Positions 51,212 through 59,780 of a stretch of DNA of 64,000 bases are shown piece by piece; positions within the stretch are counted from its first letter, which is position 1, and every line of letters starts with the position of its first letter. The notes under the pieces were generated by a model. It was given only the letters and a program-made list of their open reading frames with translations. It was not told the DNA's origin and did not search any database. This DNA comes from Flavobacterium sp. SH_e (lineage in GTDB: Bacteria > Bacteroidota > Bacteroidia > Flavobacteriales > Flavobacteriaceae). The position numbers and the translations under genes are program-made. The DNA lies in the NCBI RefSeq assembly GCF_025717045.1, contig NZ_JAOVZN010000008.1, positions 62,270 through 126,269 of the forward strand, read 5' to 3'.

Positions 51212-53758
51212 ATGGATGATAATTTTTCACCAAGAGTAAAAGATGTAATTACGTACAGTAAGGAAGAAGCTCTTAGATTGGGCCACGACTTTATTGGTAC
51301 AGAACATCTTATGCTAGGTATTTTAAGAGATGGTAACGGAAAAGCTATTCATATACTTAATAACCTAGCTGTCGATTTAGATCATTTACGCAGAAAAGTA
51401 GAAGTACTTAGCCCTGCTAACCTGAGCGTTGAAGTAAATGCAGAAAAGAAAAACCTTCATCTTACCCGACAGGCCGAAAGAGCCCTGAAGACCACTTTTC
51501 TTGAAGCAAAAGTATTTCAAAGTTCATCAATTAGCACCGCTCATCTGCTGTTATGTATCTTGAGAAACGAAAACGATCCAACAACCAAGCTATTGAATAA
51601 ACTAAAAATAGATTATGACGTAGCTAAAGAACAGTATTTAAATATGACTCCAAACGAAGAAGAATTCTTAGAAAACTTGCCAAGAAACGAATCGTATAAT
51701 GATGATTCAGGACAAGATGACAGTCTGAAAGAAAGCAGCTTTAATAATCCCGCCAATAAGTCAAACAAAAAATCTAAGACTCCAGTTTTAGATAATTTTG
51801 GGAGAGATTTAACAGAAATGGCTGAAGAAGGGAAATTAGATCCAGTTGTAGGACGAGAAAAAGAAATTGAGCGTGTATCGCAAATTTTAAGCCGAAGAAA
51901 AAAGAACAATCCGCTTCTTATTGGAGAGCCTGGAGTTGGTAAATCTGCTATTGCAGAAGGACTTGCTCTACGTATTATCCAAAAGAAAGTATCTCGTATT
52001 CTTTTCCACAAACGTGTTGTAACTCTTGATCTTGCAAGTTTAGTTGCAGGAACAAAATACAGAGGACAATTTGAAGAAAGAATGAAAGCTGTAATGAACG
52101 AGCTTGAGAAAAACGACGATATTATTCTTTTTATTGACGAAATCCACACTATTGTAGGCGCTGGTGGAGCAACAGGTTCACTTGATGCTTCAAACATGTT
52201 CAAACCTGCTTTAGCTAGAGGAGAAATTCAATGTATTGGTGCTACGACTCTTGATGAGTACAGACAGTATATTGAAAAAGATGGTGCTTTAGAAAGACGT
52301 TTCCAAAAAGTAATTGTTGAACCAACTTCTGTTGAAGAAACAATTGCGATTTTGAACAACGTAAAAGACAAATACGAAGACCACCACAACGTAACTTATA
52401 CTCCGGAAGCTATCGAAGCCTGCGTTAAGTTAACAAACAGATATATGTCTGAGCGTTTCTTACCAGACAAAGCTATCGATGCAATGGACGAAGCTGGTTC
52501 ACGTGTGCACATTACTAACATCGATGTTCCGAAACAAATTTTGGATTTAGAACGTCAGTTGGAAGAAGTTCGCGAAATGAAAAATATGGTTGTTAAAAAA
52601 CAAAAATATGAAGAAGCAGCCAAACTTCGCGATGATGAAAAACGTATCGAAAAAGATCTTGCTTTAGCACAAGAACAATGGGAAGAAGATTCTAAAAACA
52701 ACAGAATTGAAGTTACAGAAGATAACGTAGCTGATGTTGTTTCGATGATGACTGGAATTCCTGTAAACAGAATTGCACAAACAGAAAGCAACAAACTAGC
52801 TCAATTACCTGAATTGATTCAGAACAAAGTAATTGGGCAAAATGAAGCTGTTTTAAAAATTGCTCGTTCTATCCAACGTAACAGAGCTGGACTTAAAGAT
52901 CCGAACAAACCAATTGGTTCATTCATTTTCTTAGGTCAGACTGGGGTTGGTAAAACACAATTGGCTAAAGTATTAGCAAAAGAATTATTTGATTCTGAAG
53001 ATGCTTTAGTTCGTATCGATATGAGTGAATACATGGAGAAATTTGCGATTTCTCGTTTAGTTGGAGCGCCTCCAGGATACGTCGGATACGAAGAAGGTGG
53101 TCAATTGACTGAAAAAGTTCGTAGAAAACCATACTGTGTAGTTCTTTTAGATGAGATCGAAAAAGCGCATCCAGATGTATTCAATATGATGCTTCAAGTT
53201 TTAGATGATGGATATTTGACTGATAGTTTAGGTCGCAAAATCGACTTTAAAAACACAATCATTATCATGACTTCAAACGTTGGTGCTCGTCAGTTGAAAG
53301 ATTTCGGACAAGGTGTTGGATTCGGAACTGCTGCAAGAACAGCTCAAGCCGATGAAAACTCAAAAAGCATTATCGAGAACGCTTTGAAGAAAACTTTTGC
53401 TCCTGAATTCTTAAACAGAATTGATGACGTAATTGTATTTAATGCATTAGAAAAAGCTGATATCGATTTGATTATCGAAATCGAATTGAAAAAACTTTAC
53501 TCTCGAATTGCAGAACTAGGTTACAAATTAAGCTTAACTGATAAAGCAAAAGCATTTATCGCTGAAAAAGGTTTTGACAAACAATTTGGAGCAAGACCGC
53601 TTAAAAGAGCAATTCAGAAATATGTTGAAGATTTATTAGCAGAAGAAATCATCACTTCGAAAATTCATTCAGGCGATGAAATCATGATGGATCTAAAAGA
53701 CGATTCACAAGAATTGTCAGTAGAAATACATAAAGCTGAAGAGCCGACTAATCAATAA
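51212..53758 (+). CDS. clpC: ATP-dependent Clp protease ATPase, ClpC-type
   Basis: An 848-residue Clp/Hsp100 unfoldase. The N-terminal double repeat (FSPRVKDVITYSKEEALRLGHDFIGTEHLMLGIL) precedes two AAA+ domains with Walker A GEPGVGKSAIAEG and GQTGVGKTQLAKV, and a UVR segment (EAAKLRDDEKRIEKDLALAQ) between them marks the ClpC rather than ClpB class. It feeds unfolded substrates to ClpP in the cytoplasm. Divergent from gyrA. Confidence 0.94.
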   Translation: MDDNFSPRVKDVITYSKEEALRLGHDFIGTEHLMLGILRDGNGKAIHILNNLAVDLDHLRRKVEVLSPANLSVEVNAEKKNLHLTRQAERALKTTFLEAKVFQSSSISTAHLLLCILRNENDPTTKLLNKLKIDYDVAKEQYLNMTPNEEEFLENLPRNESYNDDSGQDDSLKESSFNNPANKSNKKSKTPVLDNFGRDLTEMAEEGKLDPVVGREKEIERVSQILSRRKKNNPLLIGEPGVGKSAIAEGLALRIIQKKVSRILFHKRVVTLDLASLVAGTKYRGQFEERMKAVMNELEKNDDIILFIDEIHTIVGAGGATGSLDASNMFKPALARGEIQCIGATTLDEYRQYIEKDGALERRFQKVIVEPTSVEETIAILNNVKDKYEDHHNVTYTPEAIEACVKLTNRYMSERFLPDKAIDAMDEAGSRVHITNIDVPKQILDLERQLEEVREMKNMVVKKQKYEEAAKLRDDEKRIEKDLALAQEQWEEDSKNNRIEVTEDNVADVVSMMTGIPVNRIAQTESNKLAQLPELIQNKVIGQNEAVLKIARSIQRNRAGLKDPNKPIGSFIFLGQTGVGKTQLAKVLAKELFDSEDALVRIDMSEYMEKFAISRLVGAPPGYVGYEEGGQLTEKVRRKPYCVVLLDEIEKAHPDVFNMMLQVLDDGYLTDSLGRKIDFKNTIIIMTSNVGARQLKDFGQGVGFGTAARTAQADENSKSIIENALKKTFAPEFLNRIDDVIVFNALEKADIDLIIEIELKKLYSRIAELGYKLSLTDKAKAFIAEKGFDKQFGARPLKRAIQKYVEDLLAEEIITSKIHSGDEIMMDLKDDSQELSVEIHKAEEPTNQ

Positions 53759-53790
53759 ATTAGTTAAAAAATTATAACACACATAATATG

Positions 53791-53828
53791 CCCGTTACGT
53801 TTTCATAACATAACGGGTATTTTTTTTA
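53791..53828 (+). terminator. Intrinsic terminator after clpC
   Basis: CCCGTTA (53791-53797) pairs with TAACGGG (53811-53817), then a long T run. Clear terminator. Confidence 0.85.
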
Positions 53829-53862
53829 TTAAAAATCACTATCTTTAGTAAAAGCAAATAGC

Positions 53863-53870
53863 TATTTTTG
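53863..53870 (+). promoter_or_regulatory. Bacteroidota -7 box TATTTTTG (rimK)
   Basis: TATTTTTG, a perfect TAnnTTTG match 29 nt before the ATG at 53900. No perfect TTG is present at -33. Confidence 0.5.
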
Positions 53871-53899
53871 AATTTAAATTCATAATTAAAAAACAATTT

Positions 53900-55270
53900 A
53901 TGCTTCAAAACAAAGTCATTTTAGGCAGCGAAGAATGGTGCTCATTTCCAGAACTAGGAATCCCGACAATCAAGGCTCGTGTGGATTCTGGCGCTAAAAC
54001 TTCGGCAATGCACGCTATAAACATAGCTCCTTTTATAAAAAATGATGCCAATTGGGTCAAATTCGATATTAATCCAATTCAGAATAATATTAAAACTGTT
54101 ATTCATTGCGAAGCACCACTTGTCGACAAAAGAATTGTAAAAAGTTCAAGTGGTTTTAGAGAACACCGTTATGTCATTCAAACCAGCTTAAAAATTGGTG
54201 ATGCGAAATGGCCAATCGAAATGACTTTAACCAATCGCGATTCTATGGGGTTTAGAATGCTTTTAGGACGTGAAGCGATGAGCGGAAGAGTTTTAGTCGA
54301 CCCAGAACAAAAATACCTTTTAGGACAGCCTACAGCCGAAACTTTAAAAGAATTATACCAAAATTCAGAAAAAGCAAAAACAGGCTTACGAATTGGTCTT
54401 TTAGCCAGCAATCCCGAATTGTATAGCAATAAAAGAATCATGGAAGCTGGCGAAATGCGCGGTCACGAAATGCATTTCCTTAACATCAAGGAATGCTACA
54501 TGAAACTGGATGCCAAAAAGCCTGAAATTCATTACAGAGGCGGAAAAATCCTAAACGAATTTGACGCTATTATTCCAAGAATTCGTCCGAGTATCACTTT
54601 TTACGGTTGCGCGTTGACACGTCAGTTTGAGGCTTTGAAAGTTTTTGTTTTAAATTCAGCCACAGCCATTACACAATCTAGAGATAAATTATATTCATTA
54701 CAGCTTCTTTTGAACAGTGGAATTGATATTCCAACTACAGGATTTGCTAATTCTCCGCTTGATACGGACAACTTAATTAAAATGGTAGGCGGTTCACCTC
54801 TAATTGTAAAATTATTAGAAGGAACACAAGGAAAAGGTGTTGTTTTAGCCGAAACTAAAAAAGCGGCAGAAAGTGTTATCAATGCTTTCAAAAGTTTAAA
54901 TGCCAACATCTTAGTTCAAGAATTCATTAAAGAAGCCAACGGAAAAGACATTCGTTGTTTTGTAATTGACGGAAAAGTAGTTGCAGCTATTCAGCGTGAA
55001 GCTATGCCTGGTGAATTTAGAGCCAATATTCACCTTGGAGGAACTGCATCTGTCATCAAAGTAACTCCTGAAGAGAAAAAGATCGCGATTAAAGCAGCAA
55101 AAGCAATGGACTTAAAAGTAGCTGGTGTTGATATTATCCGTTCTTCTAAAGGTCCTTTATTATTGGAAGTGAATTCATCTCCTGGTCTTGAAGGAATTGA
55201 AGGCGCAACAAATAAAGATGTTGCCGGAGAAATGATTAAAGCAATTGAAAAGAATTTTAAACTTAGTTAA
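53900..55270 (+). CDS. RimK-like ligase fused to RimB-type protease-like domain
   Basis: A 456-residue two-domain protein. The first about 140 residues resemble the ATP-dependent zinc protease family (RimB, PF05618): LGSEEWCSFPELGIPTIKARVDSGAKTSAMHA, with the aspartate in DSGAKT. The rest (from about residue 155) is a RimK/LysX ATP-grasp ligase that adds glutamate to the C-terminus of ribosomal protein S6: VKLLEGTQGKGVVLA, LVQEFIKEANGKDIRCFVIDG and VDIIRSSKGPLLLEVNSSPG. RimK and RimB are separate genes in Pseudomonas. Fusion may couple modification with trimming. Ends at a strong terminator. Confidence 0.88.
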   Translation: MLQNKVILGSEEWCSFPELGIPTIKARVDSGAKTSAMHAINIAPFIKNDANWVKFDINPIQNNIKTVIHCEAPLVDKRIVKSSSGFREHRYVIQTSLKIGDAKWPIEMTLTNRDSMGFRMLLGREAMSGRVLVDPEQKYLLGQPTAETLKELYQNSEKAKTGLRIGLLASNPELYSNKRIMEAGEMRGHEMHFLNIKECYMKLDAKKPEIHYRGGKILNEFDAIIPRIRPSITFYGCALTRQFEALKVFVLNSATAITQSRDKLYSLQLLLNSGIDIPTTGFANSPLDTDNLIKMVGGSPLIVKLLEGTQGKGVVLAETKKAAESVINAFKSLNANILVQEFIKEANGKDIRCFVIDGKVVAAIQREAMPGEFRANIHLGGTASVIKVTPEEKKIAIKAAKAMDLKVAGVDIIRSSKGPLLLEVNSSPGLEGIEGATNKDVAGEMIKAIEKNFKLS

Positions 55271-55306
55271 GTTCATTTTAACTTTATATCGTATAAATAA
55301 TTTAGC

Positions 55307-55344
55307 AGCTTTGTCAAAGTTTACAGCTTTGGCAAAGCTTTTTT
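55307..55344 (+). terminator. Terminator after rimK
   Basis: AGCTTTGTCAAAG (55307-55319) pairs with CTTTGGCAAAGCT (55327-55339) with one wobble, loop TTTACAG, T run. It carries the CTTTG word of the intergenic repeats. Confidence 0.8.
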
Positions 55345-55367
55345 ATTTAACTTTAAAATAAAAAAAC

Positions 55368-55886
55368 ATGCATTTTCCTTATTTAGATATTATTATACGA
55401 AGTGTTGCCGTTTATTTTTTCATGACAATTGCTTTAAGAATCTTTGGCAAAAAAGAACTTTCTCAATTAAATACCGCTGATATTATTCTTATTTTATTAA
55501 TCAGCAACTCTGTTCAGAATGCAATGGTTGGTCCTGATACAAGCCTCGTTGGGGGATTAGTCGCCGCTTTAGTTTTATTTGTAATAAACTTTGTCATTAA
55601 AAAACTAACGCATCACTATAAAACTCTTGGCAATTTATTGCTTGACAAACCAGAAATATTAATTCATGACGGAAAATTAGACTTTAAAGCTTTAAGTAAA
55701 TTAGATATTTCTGACGAAGAATTAAAAGAAGCCATGCGAGAACATGGAGTTGAATTCTTTAAAAATGTAAAACTAGCCATGCTAGAAATCGATGGAACAA
55801 TAAGTATTATTTCGGAAGATCAAAACAAATTAAAACAAACGCATTATAAGCGCAAACATAACCATAAGAATTTGCAGAAGTTTTGA
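55368..55886 (+). CDS. DUF421 (YetF-like) membrane protein
   Basis: A 172-residue protein of the same family as the gene at 16515, but without the C-terminal zinc ribbon. The pattern RIFGKKELSQLNTADIILILLISNSVQNAMVG is the family signature; three membrane segments come first, then the soluble C-terminal domain (KPEILIHDGKLDFKALSKLDIS). Function unknown. It starts shortly after the rimK terminator and probably has its own transcript. Confidence 0.85.
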   Translation: MHFPYLDIIIRSVAVYFFMTIALRIFGKKELSQLNTADIILILLISNSVQNAMVGPDTSLVGGLVAALVLFVINFVIKKLTHHYKTLGNLLLDKPEILIHDGKLDFKALSKLDISDEELKEAMREHGVEFFKNVKLAMLEIDGTISIISEDQNKLKQTHYKRKHNHKNLQKF

Positions 55887-55960
55887 TTTACAAAAAAAAA
55901 TAGACTTTAAAAAAAAATATATAAGTTTCAAAATAATTAATTCAGTCAATTACAAAATTA

Positions 55961-55995
55961 AAAAAAGCCGATTTCAAATTGAAATCAGCCTTTAT
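55961..55995 (-). terminator. Terminator with GATTTCAAATTGAAATC core (1)
   Basis: GCCGATTTC (55967-55975) pairs with GAAATCAGC (55981-55989); on the minus strand a T run follows. It ends the minus-strand gene at 56027. Confidence 0.8.
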
Positions 55996-56026
55996 TAAAA
56001 AACATAACTATCCTATTAAAAATCTC

Positions 56027-56659
56027 TTATTTAACAGCACTAATTTTAACTGGTGGATTTTTCAGTCTTTTGAAAGTCCAAAACAAACAAGTAGCTACCA
56101 AAACAACTGATAAAACTAAAAATGGAATATATCCAACAGTCTGTGATATTTTATACAGTATAAATACATACCATTTTACTACTTTAGTTCTCTCTGGTAC
56201 ATAATCTTCCATATAATAAGCAAAAATGGTAAGAAATGCTCCCAAAGCAGCTACAACTGCTGTTGCAAATAATGGAATTATTGCAGCCTGTCCTGCAGAT
56301 AACTGTTCAATTTTTCGTAAAAAACCTAATTCTTTAAAATGTTCTTTAAAAACTTCTTCTGCCTCTTTTGTAGTTTCAGGATCTTTAAATTCAATATTCT
56401 TATAATCCTCTTTACCGTTTTTGCGAATGCTGAACATTATCATAGAATCAAAATCACGCTCAAATTCATATTCAAAAACATCTTCTGCATTGATAACTGA
56501 TTCAAAGTCTTCTATTTTAAATAATTCCTGGTCAATTCTTTCAACTGCCTGTTCTGCAATATCTTTAGTAATATCACTAATAATATATTTTGAATACATT
56601 AATACTACTTTATTATCATCTCCTTCAAAAATGAATGGTTTGTCAAAAATTGTTTTCAT
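56027..56659 (-). CDS. Membrane protein, paralog A
   Basis: A 210-residue protein of unknown family. The first 130 residues are soluble and mixed (MKTIFDKPFIFEGDDNKVVLMYSKYIISDI). Two hydrophobic segments follow at about residues 132-153 and 176-200. It is clearly paralogous to the gene at 56866 (for example ILYKISQTVGYIPFLVLSVVLVATCLFW against LFYALSQSVGYMPFLIGTVVLVVICLFW), with the same length and layout. Tandem duplication is evident. Own terminators follow each gene. Confidence 0.75.
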   Translation of the reverse strand: MKTIFDKPFIFEGDDNKVVLMYSKYIISDITKDIAEQAVERIDQELFKIEDFESVINAEDVFEYEFERDFDSMIMFSIRKNGKEDYKNIEFKDPETTKEAEEVFKEHFKELGFLRKIEQLSAGQAAIIPLFATAVVAALGAFLTIFAYYMEDYVPERTKVVKWYVFILYKISQTVGYIPFLVLSVVLVATCLFWTFKRLKNPPVKISAVK

Positions 56660-56803
56660 GTTTCTAATTTTAATTTCTAAAAACTATTGTTAATTGGTAA
56701 CTAATATTTTTTGCAAAGGTCTTTTTAATAGCCTCCAATAATTACCCTGAAAAGTTTTTAAACTTTCAGTTTAAGACATTTATCCAATTCTCTTCCAACA
56801 AAA

Positions 56804-56838
56804 AAAGAGCTGATTTCAAAAACGAAAAACAGCTCTAA
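56804..56838 (-). terminator. Terminator after paralog B
   Basis: AGAGCTG (56805-56811 region) with CAGCTCT, with an inner GAAA/TTTC pair; on the minus strand a T run follows. It contains GATTTC on one arm, like the other two terminators nearby. Confidence 0.7.
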
Positions 56839-56865
56839 AGAACAATTATTTAAAAGGCATATATA

Positions 56866-57498
56866 TTAATATTTCACAACCACAACTTTAAAATGAGGAT
56901 TTGCCATTCTTTTAACTACCCAGAACAAACAGATTACAACAAGCACAACAGTACCTATTAAAAAAGGCATATAGCCAACAGATTGTGACAACGCATAAAA
57001 TAGTTTAACAAAGGCTTTAGTCCTTGTATTAGTCAATTCCTGCCCTTGCTGACTGTATACATATCCCGTTAGAAGTGCACCAATAATAGCTATTCCTAAA
57101 GTAGTTTTTGCTGGTGATGCAGCTGCCTGCATTGCTGTTAGCTTTACTTCTTCTCTTTTAAAGCCTAATTGTTTAAATTGATTTTGTATTGATTTTTCAG
57201 CTTTTTCTGCCACCACTACATTTTGAAATTCAATTTTTATATCTGCTGTAGCTCCGTTTTTTGCAACTGTAAATAAAATATATGAATCAATTCCAGGCTC
57301 AAATTCATATTTATCTATATTATTTATTTCTAACAAAGAATCAAATTCAGATGGATTAAATAATTCCTTACGGATTTTATCAATTATAGCATCAGTGCTT
57401 TCTTTTAAAACATTTCCAATAATATAATCTCCGTAAATCAAAACTGCCTTCCCACCCAACCCATTAAAAATGATTGGCTTCTCAAAAATATTTTTCAT
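56866..57498 (-). CDS. Membrane protein, paralog B
   Basis: A 210-residue paralog of the 56027 gene, beginning MKNIFEKPIIFNGLGGKAVLIYGDYIIGNV and containing two membrane segments toward the C-terminus. Both genes lie in the same orientation about 200 nt apart. The soluble N-terminal half is of mixed alpha/beta character. No family recognised; no signal peptide, so the soluble part probably faces the cytoplasm. Confidence 0.75.
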   Translation of the reverse strand: MKNIFEKPIIFNGLGGKAVLIYGDYIIGNVLKESTDAIIDKIRKELFNPSEFDSLLEINNIDKYEFEPGIDSYILFTVAKNGATADIKIEFQNVVVAEKAEKSIQNQFKQLGFKREEVKLTAMQAAASPAKTTLGIAIIGALLTGYVYSQQGQELTNTRTKAFVKLFYALSQSVGYMPFLIGTVVLVVICLFWVVKRMANPHFKVVVVKY

Positions 57499-57631
57499 TA
57501 TGTTTTTTTATGCTATTAAATAAATAATCAAATATTTTGCAAAGTTCATTTGATTGGTGAATATAAAAATCCTTTAAAAGCTTTTAAAATATTATTATAA
57601 GACATTTTTGAAATTAAATTTCTAGCATAAA

Positions 57632-57661
57632 AAAACCGATTTCAAATTTGAAATCGGTTTT
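57632..57661 (-). terminator. Terminator, 30-nt perfect palindrome
   Basis: AAAACCGATTTCAAA directly meets TTTGAAATCGGTTTT, a perfect palindrome at 57632-57661, with a T run on the minus strand side. It ends the phosphate transporter transcript. Confidence 0.9.
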
Positions 57662-57716
57662 CTATAGTAACAAAATGTGATTTACTTCTCACATTTTACA
57701 AAATTCATTTTACAAT

Positions 57717-59057
57717 TTAAATAAATACGCTTAGTACAAAATAAACCAAACCTGCCAAAATTGCTGAAATTGGAATAGTTAAGATCCATGCCCAGATTAA
57801 ACTTACTGTAACTCCCCATCTAACGGCAGAAACACGTTTTGTTAATCCAACACCAATAATAGATCCTGTAATAGTGTGTGTTGTACTTACTGGAATTTTT
57901 AAGTGCTCTGTAAAGTAAAGCGTCAAAGCTCCTGCAGTTTCTGCTGCAACTCCTTCAAACGAACTTACTTTGGTAATTTTAGATCCCATTGTTTTCACAA
58001 TTTTCCATCCACCACTCAAAGTTCCTGCTGCAATCGCAGAATAACAAGCTAATGGAATCCAAGGTGGCATTTTAAAAGCGCCATCTTCAGAAGGAAGAAC
58101 CACATCTAACCAAGGATCCATATGAACACCAGGATTTGTATTAATATAAACAACTACCGCTGCCGCAATAATACCCATTACTTTTTGAGAATCATTTCCT
58201 CCGTGCCCTAAACTAAAAGCAGCAGAAGATAATAATTGCATTTTCTTTAAGGCCGCATCTGCCTGATGAAGATTCAAACTACTAAAAATCAAACAAAAGC
58301 CACTTACCGTTAATACGATAAATGCAACCAAAAGCCATTTAATATTATGAGGCTCTAATGCTACACTCCAAAAAACTGAAGAAGCAAAACGAGGTTTATG
58401 TCCGTCTTTTATAATTTCTTCATAAGGAATCATTTGTACGTAAACGAACCAAATAGTTGCAATCATTAAAGCTATTGTAAATATTTTTGGGCCAATACTT
58501 TTACGTGAAGCATTTAACAGCCAAATCGAAATCAAATAAGATGCTAAAGCTCCTAATAGTGGTGCGAGAACAATAAAAGCAATAATAATAAGAACTCCCG
58601 AAGGCATTCCACCATCTTTTCCAGCCTTATACCAACTCACTATATTGTACCAGTGATGTGTAGTTCCGTCCGCTCCAACATAGCCTGAAAAACCATGAAT
58701 TGCAATAGCATGCGCTACCGCCGCACCCGCAAAACCACCGATAAGAGTATGAGAAGAACTTGAAGGAATTCCTAACCACCAAGTCAATAAATTCCAGCAT
58801 ATTGCAGCAATTACACCTGCTAAAATTACAACTAGGTCAATTTGCATTGTATCTGCTGTTTTAGCAACAGTATCTGCAACACCGAATCCAAAAACCCAAT
58901 AAGCCAGAAAGTTGAAAAATGCTGCCCAAAGCACTGCCTGAAAAGGCGTTAAAACCTTTGTCGCAACAACTGTCGCTATAGCATTTGCCGCATCATGAAA
59001 ACCATTGATGTAATCAAAAATTAAGGCAAGTACTATAATTAATATAAGTATAGTCAT
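57717..59057 (-). CDS. Inorganic phosphate transporter, PiT family
   Basis: A 446-residue membrane protein with about 11 membrane segments. The PiT signatures are present in duplicated form: DYINGFHDAANAIATVVATKVLTPFQAV near the N-terminus, and SLGHGGNDSQKVMGIIAAAVV and VSTTHTITGSIIGVG in the second half. PiT proteins import phosphate by symport with H+ or Na+, commonly at low affinity. The DUF47 gene 30 nt upstream in the same operon is the usual partner. Confidence 0.93.
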   Translation of the reverse strand: MTILILIIVLALIFDYINGFHDAANAIATVVATKVLTPFQAVLWAAFFNFLAYWVFGFGVADTVAKTADTMQIDLVVILAGVIAAICWNLLTWWLGIPSSSSHTLIGGFAGAAVAHAIAIHGFSGYVGADGTTHHWYNIVSWYKAGKDGGMPSGVLIIIAFIVLAPLLGALASYLISIWLLNASRKSIGPKIFTIALMIATIWFVYVQMIPYEEIIKDGHKPRFASSVFWSVALEPHNIKWLLVAFIVLTVSGFCLIFSSLNLHQADAALKKMQLLSSAAFSLGHGGNDSQKVMGIIAAAVVVYINTNPGVHMDPWLDVVLPSEDGAFKMPPWIPLACYSAIAAGTLSGGWKIVKTMGSKITKVSSFEGVAAETAGALTLYFTEHLKIPVSTTHTITGSIIGVGLTKRVSAVRWGVTVSLIWAWILTIPISAILAGLVYFVLSVFI

Positions 59058-59087
59058 AAGATTATAACTTCAGATTGAAAAATTGAA

Positions 59088-59732
59088 TTAAGAATGTTTT
59101 ACAGAAATAGATTCTAGTATGTTCGCAACACTCTTACATTTGTCTGTTGCTGATTCTAAAACAGATAACACCTCTTTATATTTAATGATATTTTTAGCGT
59201 CTGTTTCGTTTTCAAAAATTTCAAAAACTGCTTTGTTATATACGTTATCAGACTTGTTTTCTAGTTTGTTAATTCTAGCACAAGCATCTTTAATAACTTT
59301 AAAGTTCTGTAAGTTTCTCAACTCTTTTACTGCACTGTCAATGTTTTGACAAGCTTCAAGGTTGATTTCTGTCATCTTTCTGATAGATTTTGTAATCTTA
59401 TCAACTTGATACAATCTCATACGGCTAGATGCACCATGAAGGTAATCTGCAACGTTGTCAATTGAAGTAATTAACGTGTGAATATCTTCTCTATCAAATG
59501 GAGTAATAAAGTTTCTGCTTAACTCAAGGTTAGTCTGACGTGTAATGTCTTCTCCTTTTTGTTCTAATTCGTCAATCTTTTGAAAAAGAATTTCTCTTTC
59601 TTTTAATGGTAAATTTACAGCTTCGTGTAAGTTAGAAGCTAATTCAATTAAATTGCTTGAAGCTTCTTCAAAAAGTGGAAAGAATTTTTTGTCTTTCGGC
59701 ACTAAAAATTGGAAAATACTGTTTATTGACAT
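59088..59732 (-). CDS. DUF47 (PhoU-like) phosphate transport regulator
   Basis: A 214-residue helical protein of the DUF47/PhoU-like family (MSINSIFQFLVPKDKKFFPLFEEASSNLIELASNLHEAV; then DREDIHTLITSIDNVADYLHGASSRMRLYQV). It is regularly found next to PiT transporters and is thought to regulate them. It precedes the PiT gene by 30 nt in the same direction, so cotranscription is very likely. The usual start at 59732 begins the family pattern. Confidence 0.92.
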   Translation of the reverse strand: MSINSIFQFLVPKDKKFFPLFEEASSNLIELASNLHEAVNLPLKEREILFQKIDELEQKGEDITRQTNLELSRNFITPFDREDIHTLITSIDNVADYLHGASSRMRLYQVDKITKSIRKMTEINLEACQNIDSAVKELRNLQNFKVIKDACARINKLENKSDNVYNKAVFEIFENETDAKNIIKYKEVLSVLESATDKCKSVANILESISVKHS

Positions 59733-59780
59733 TGTTTTATTTTTGATAGTGCAAAATTACTTCAATAATATTTTGCAATG

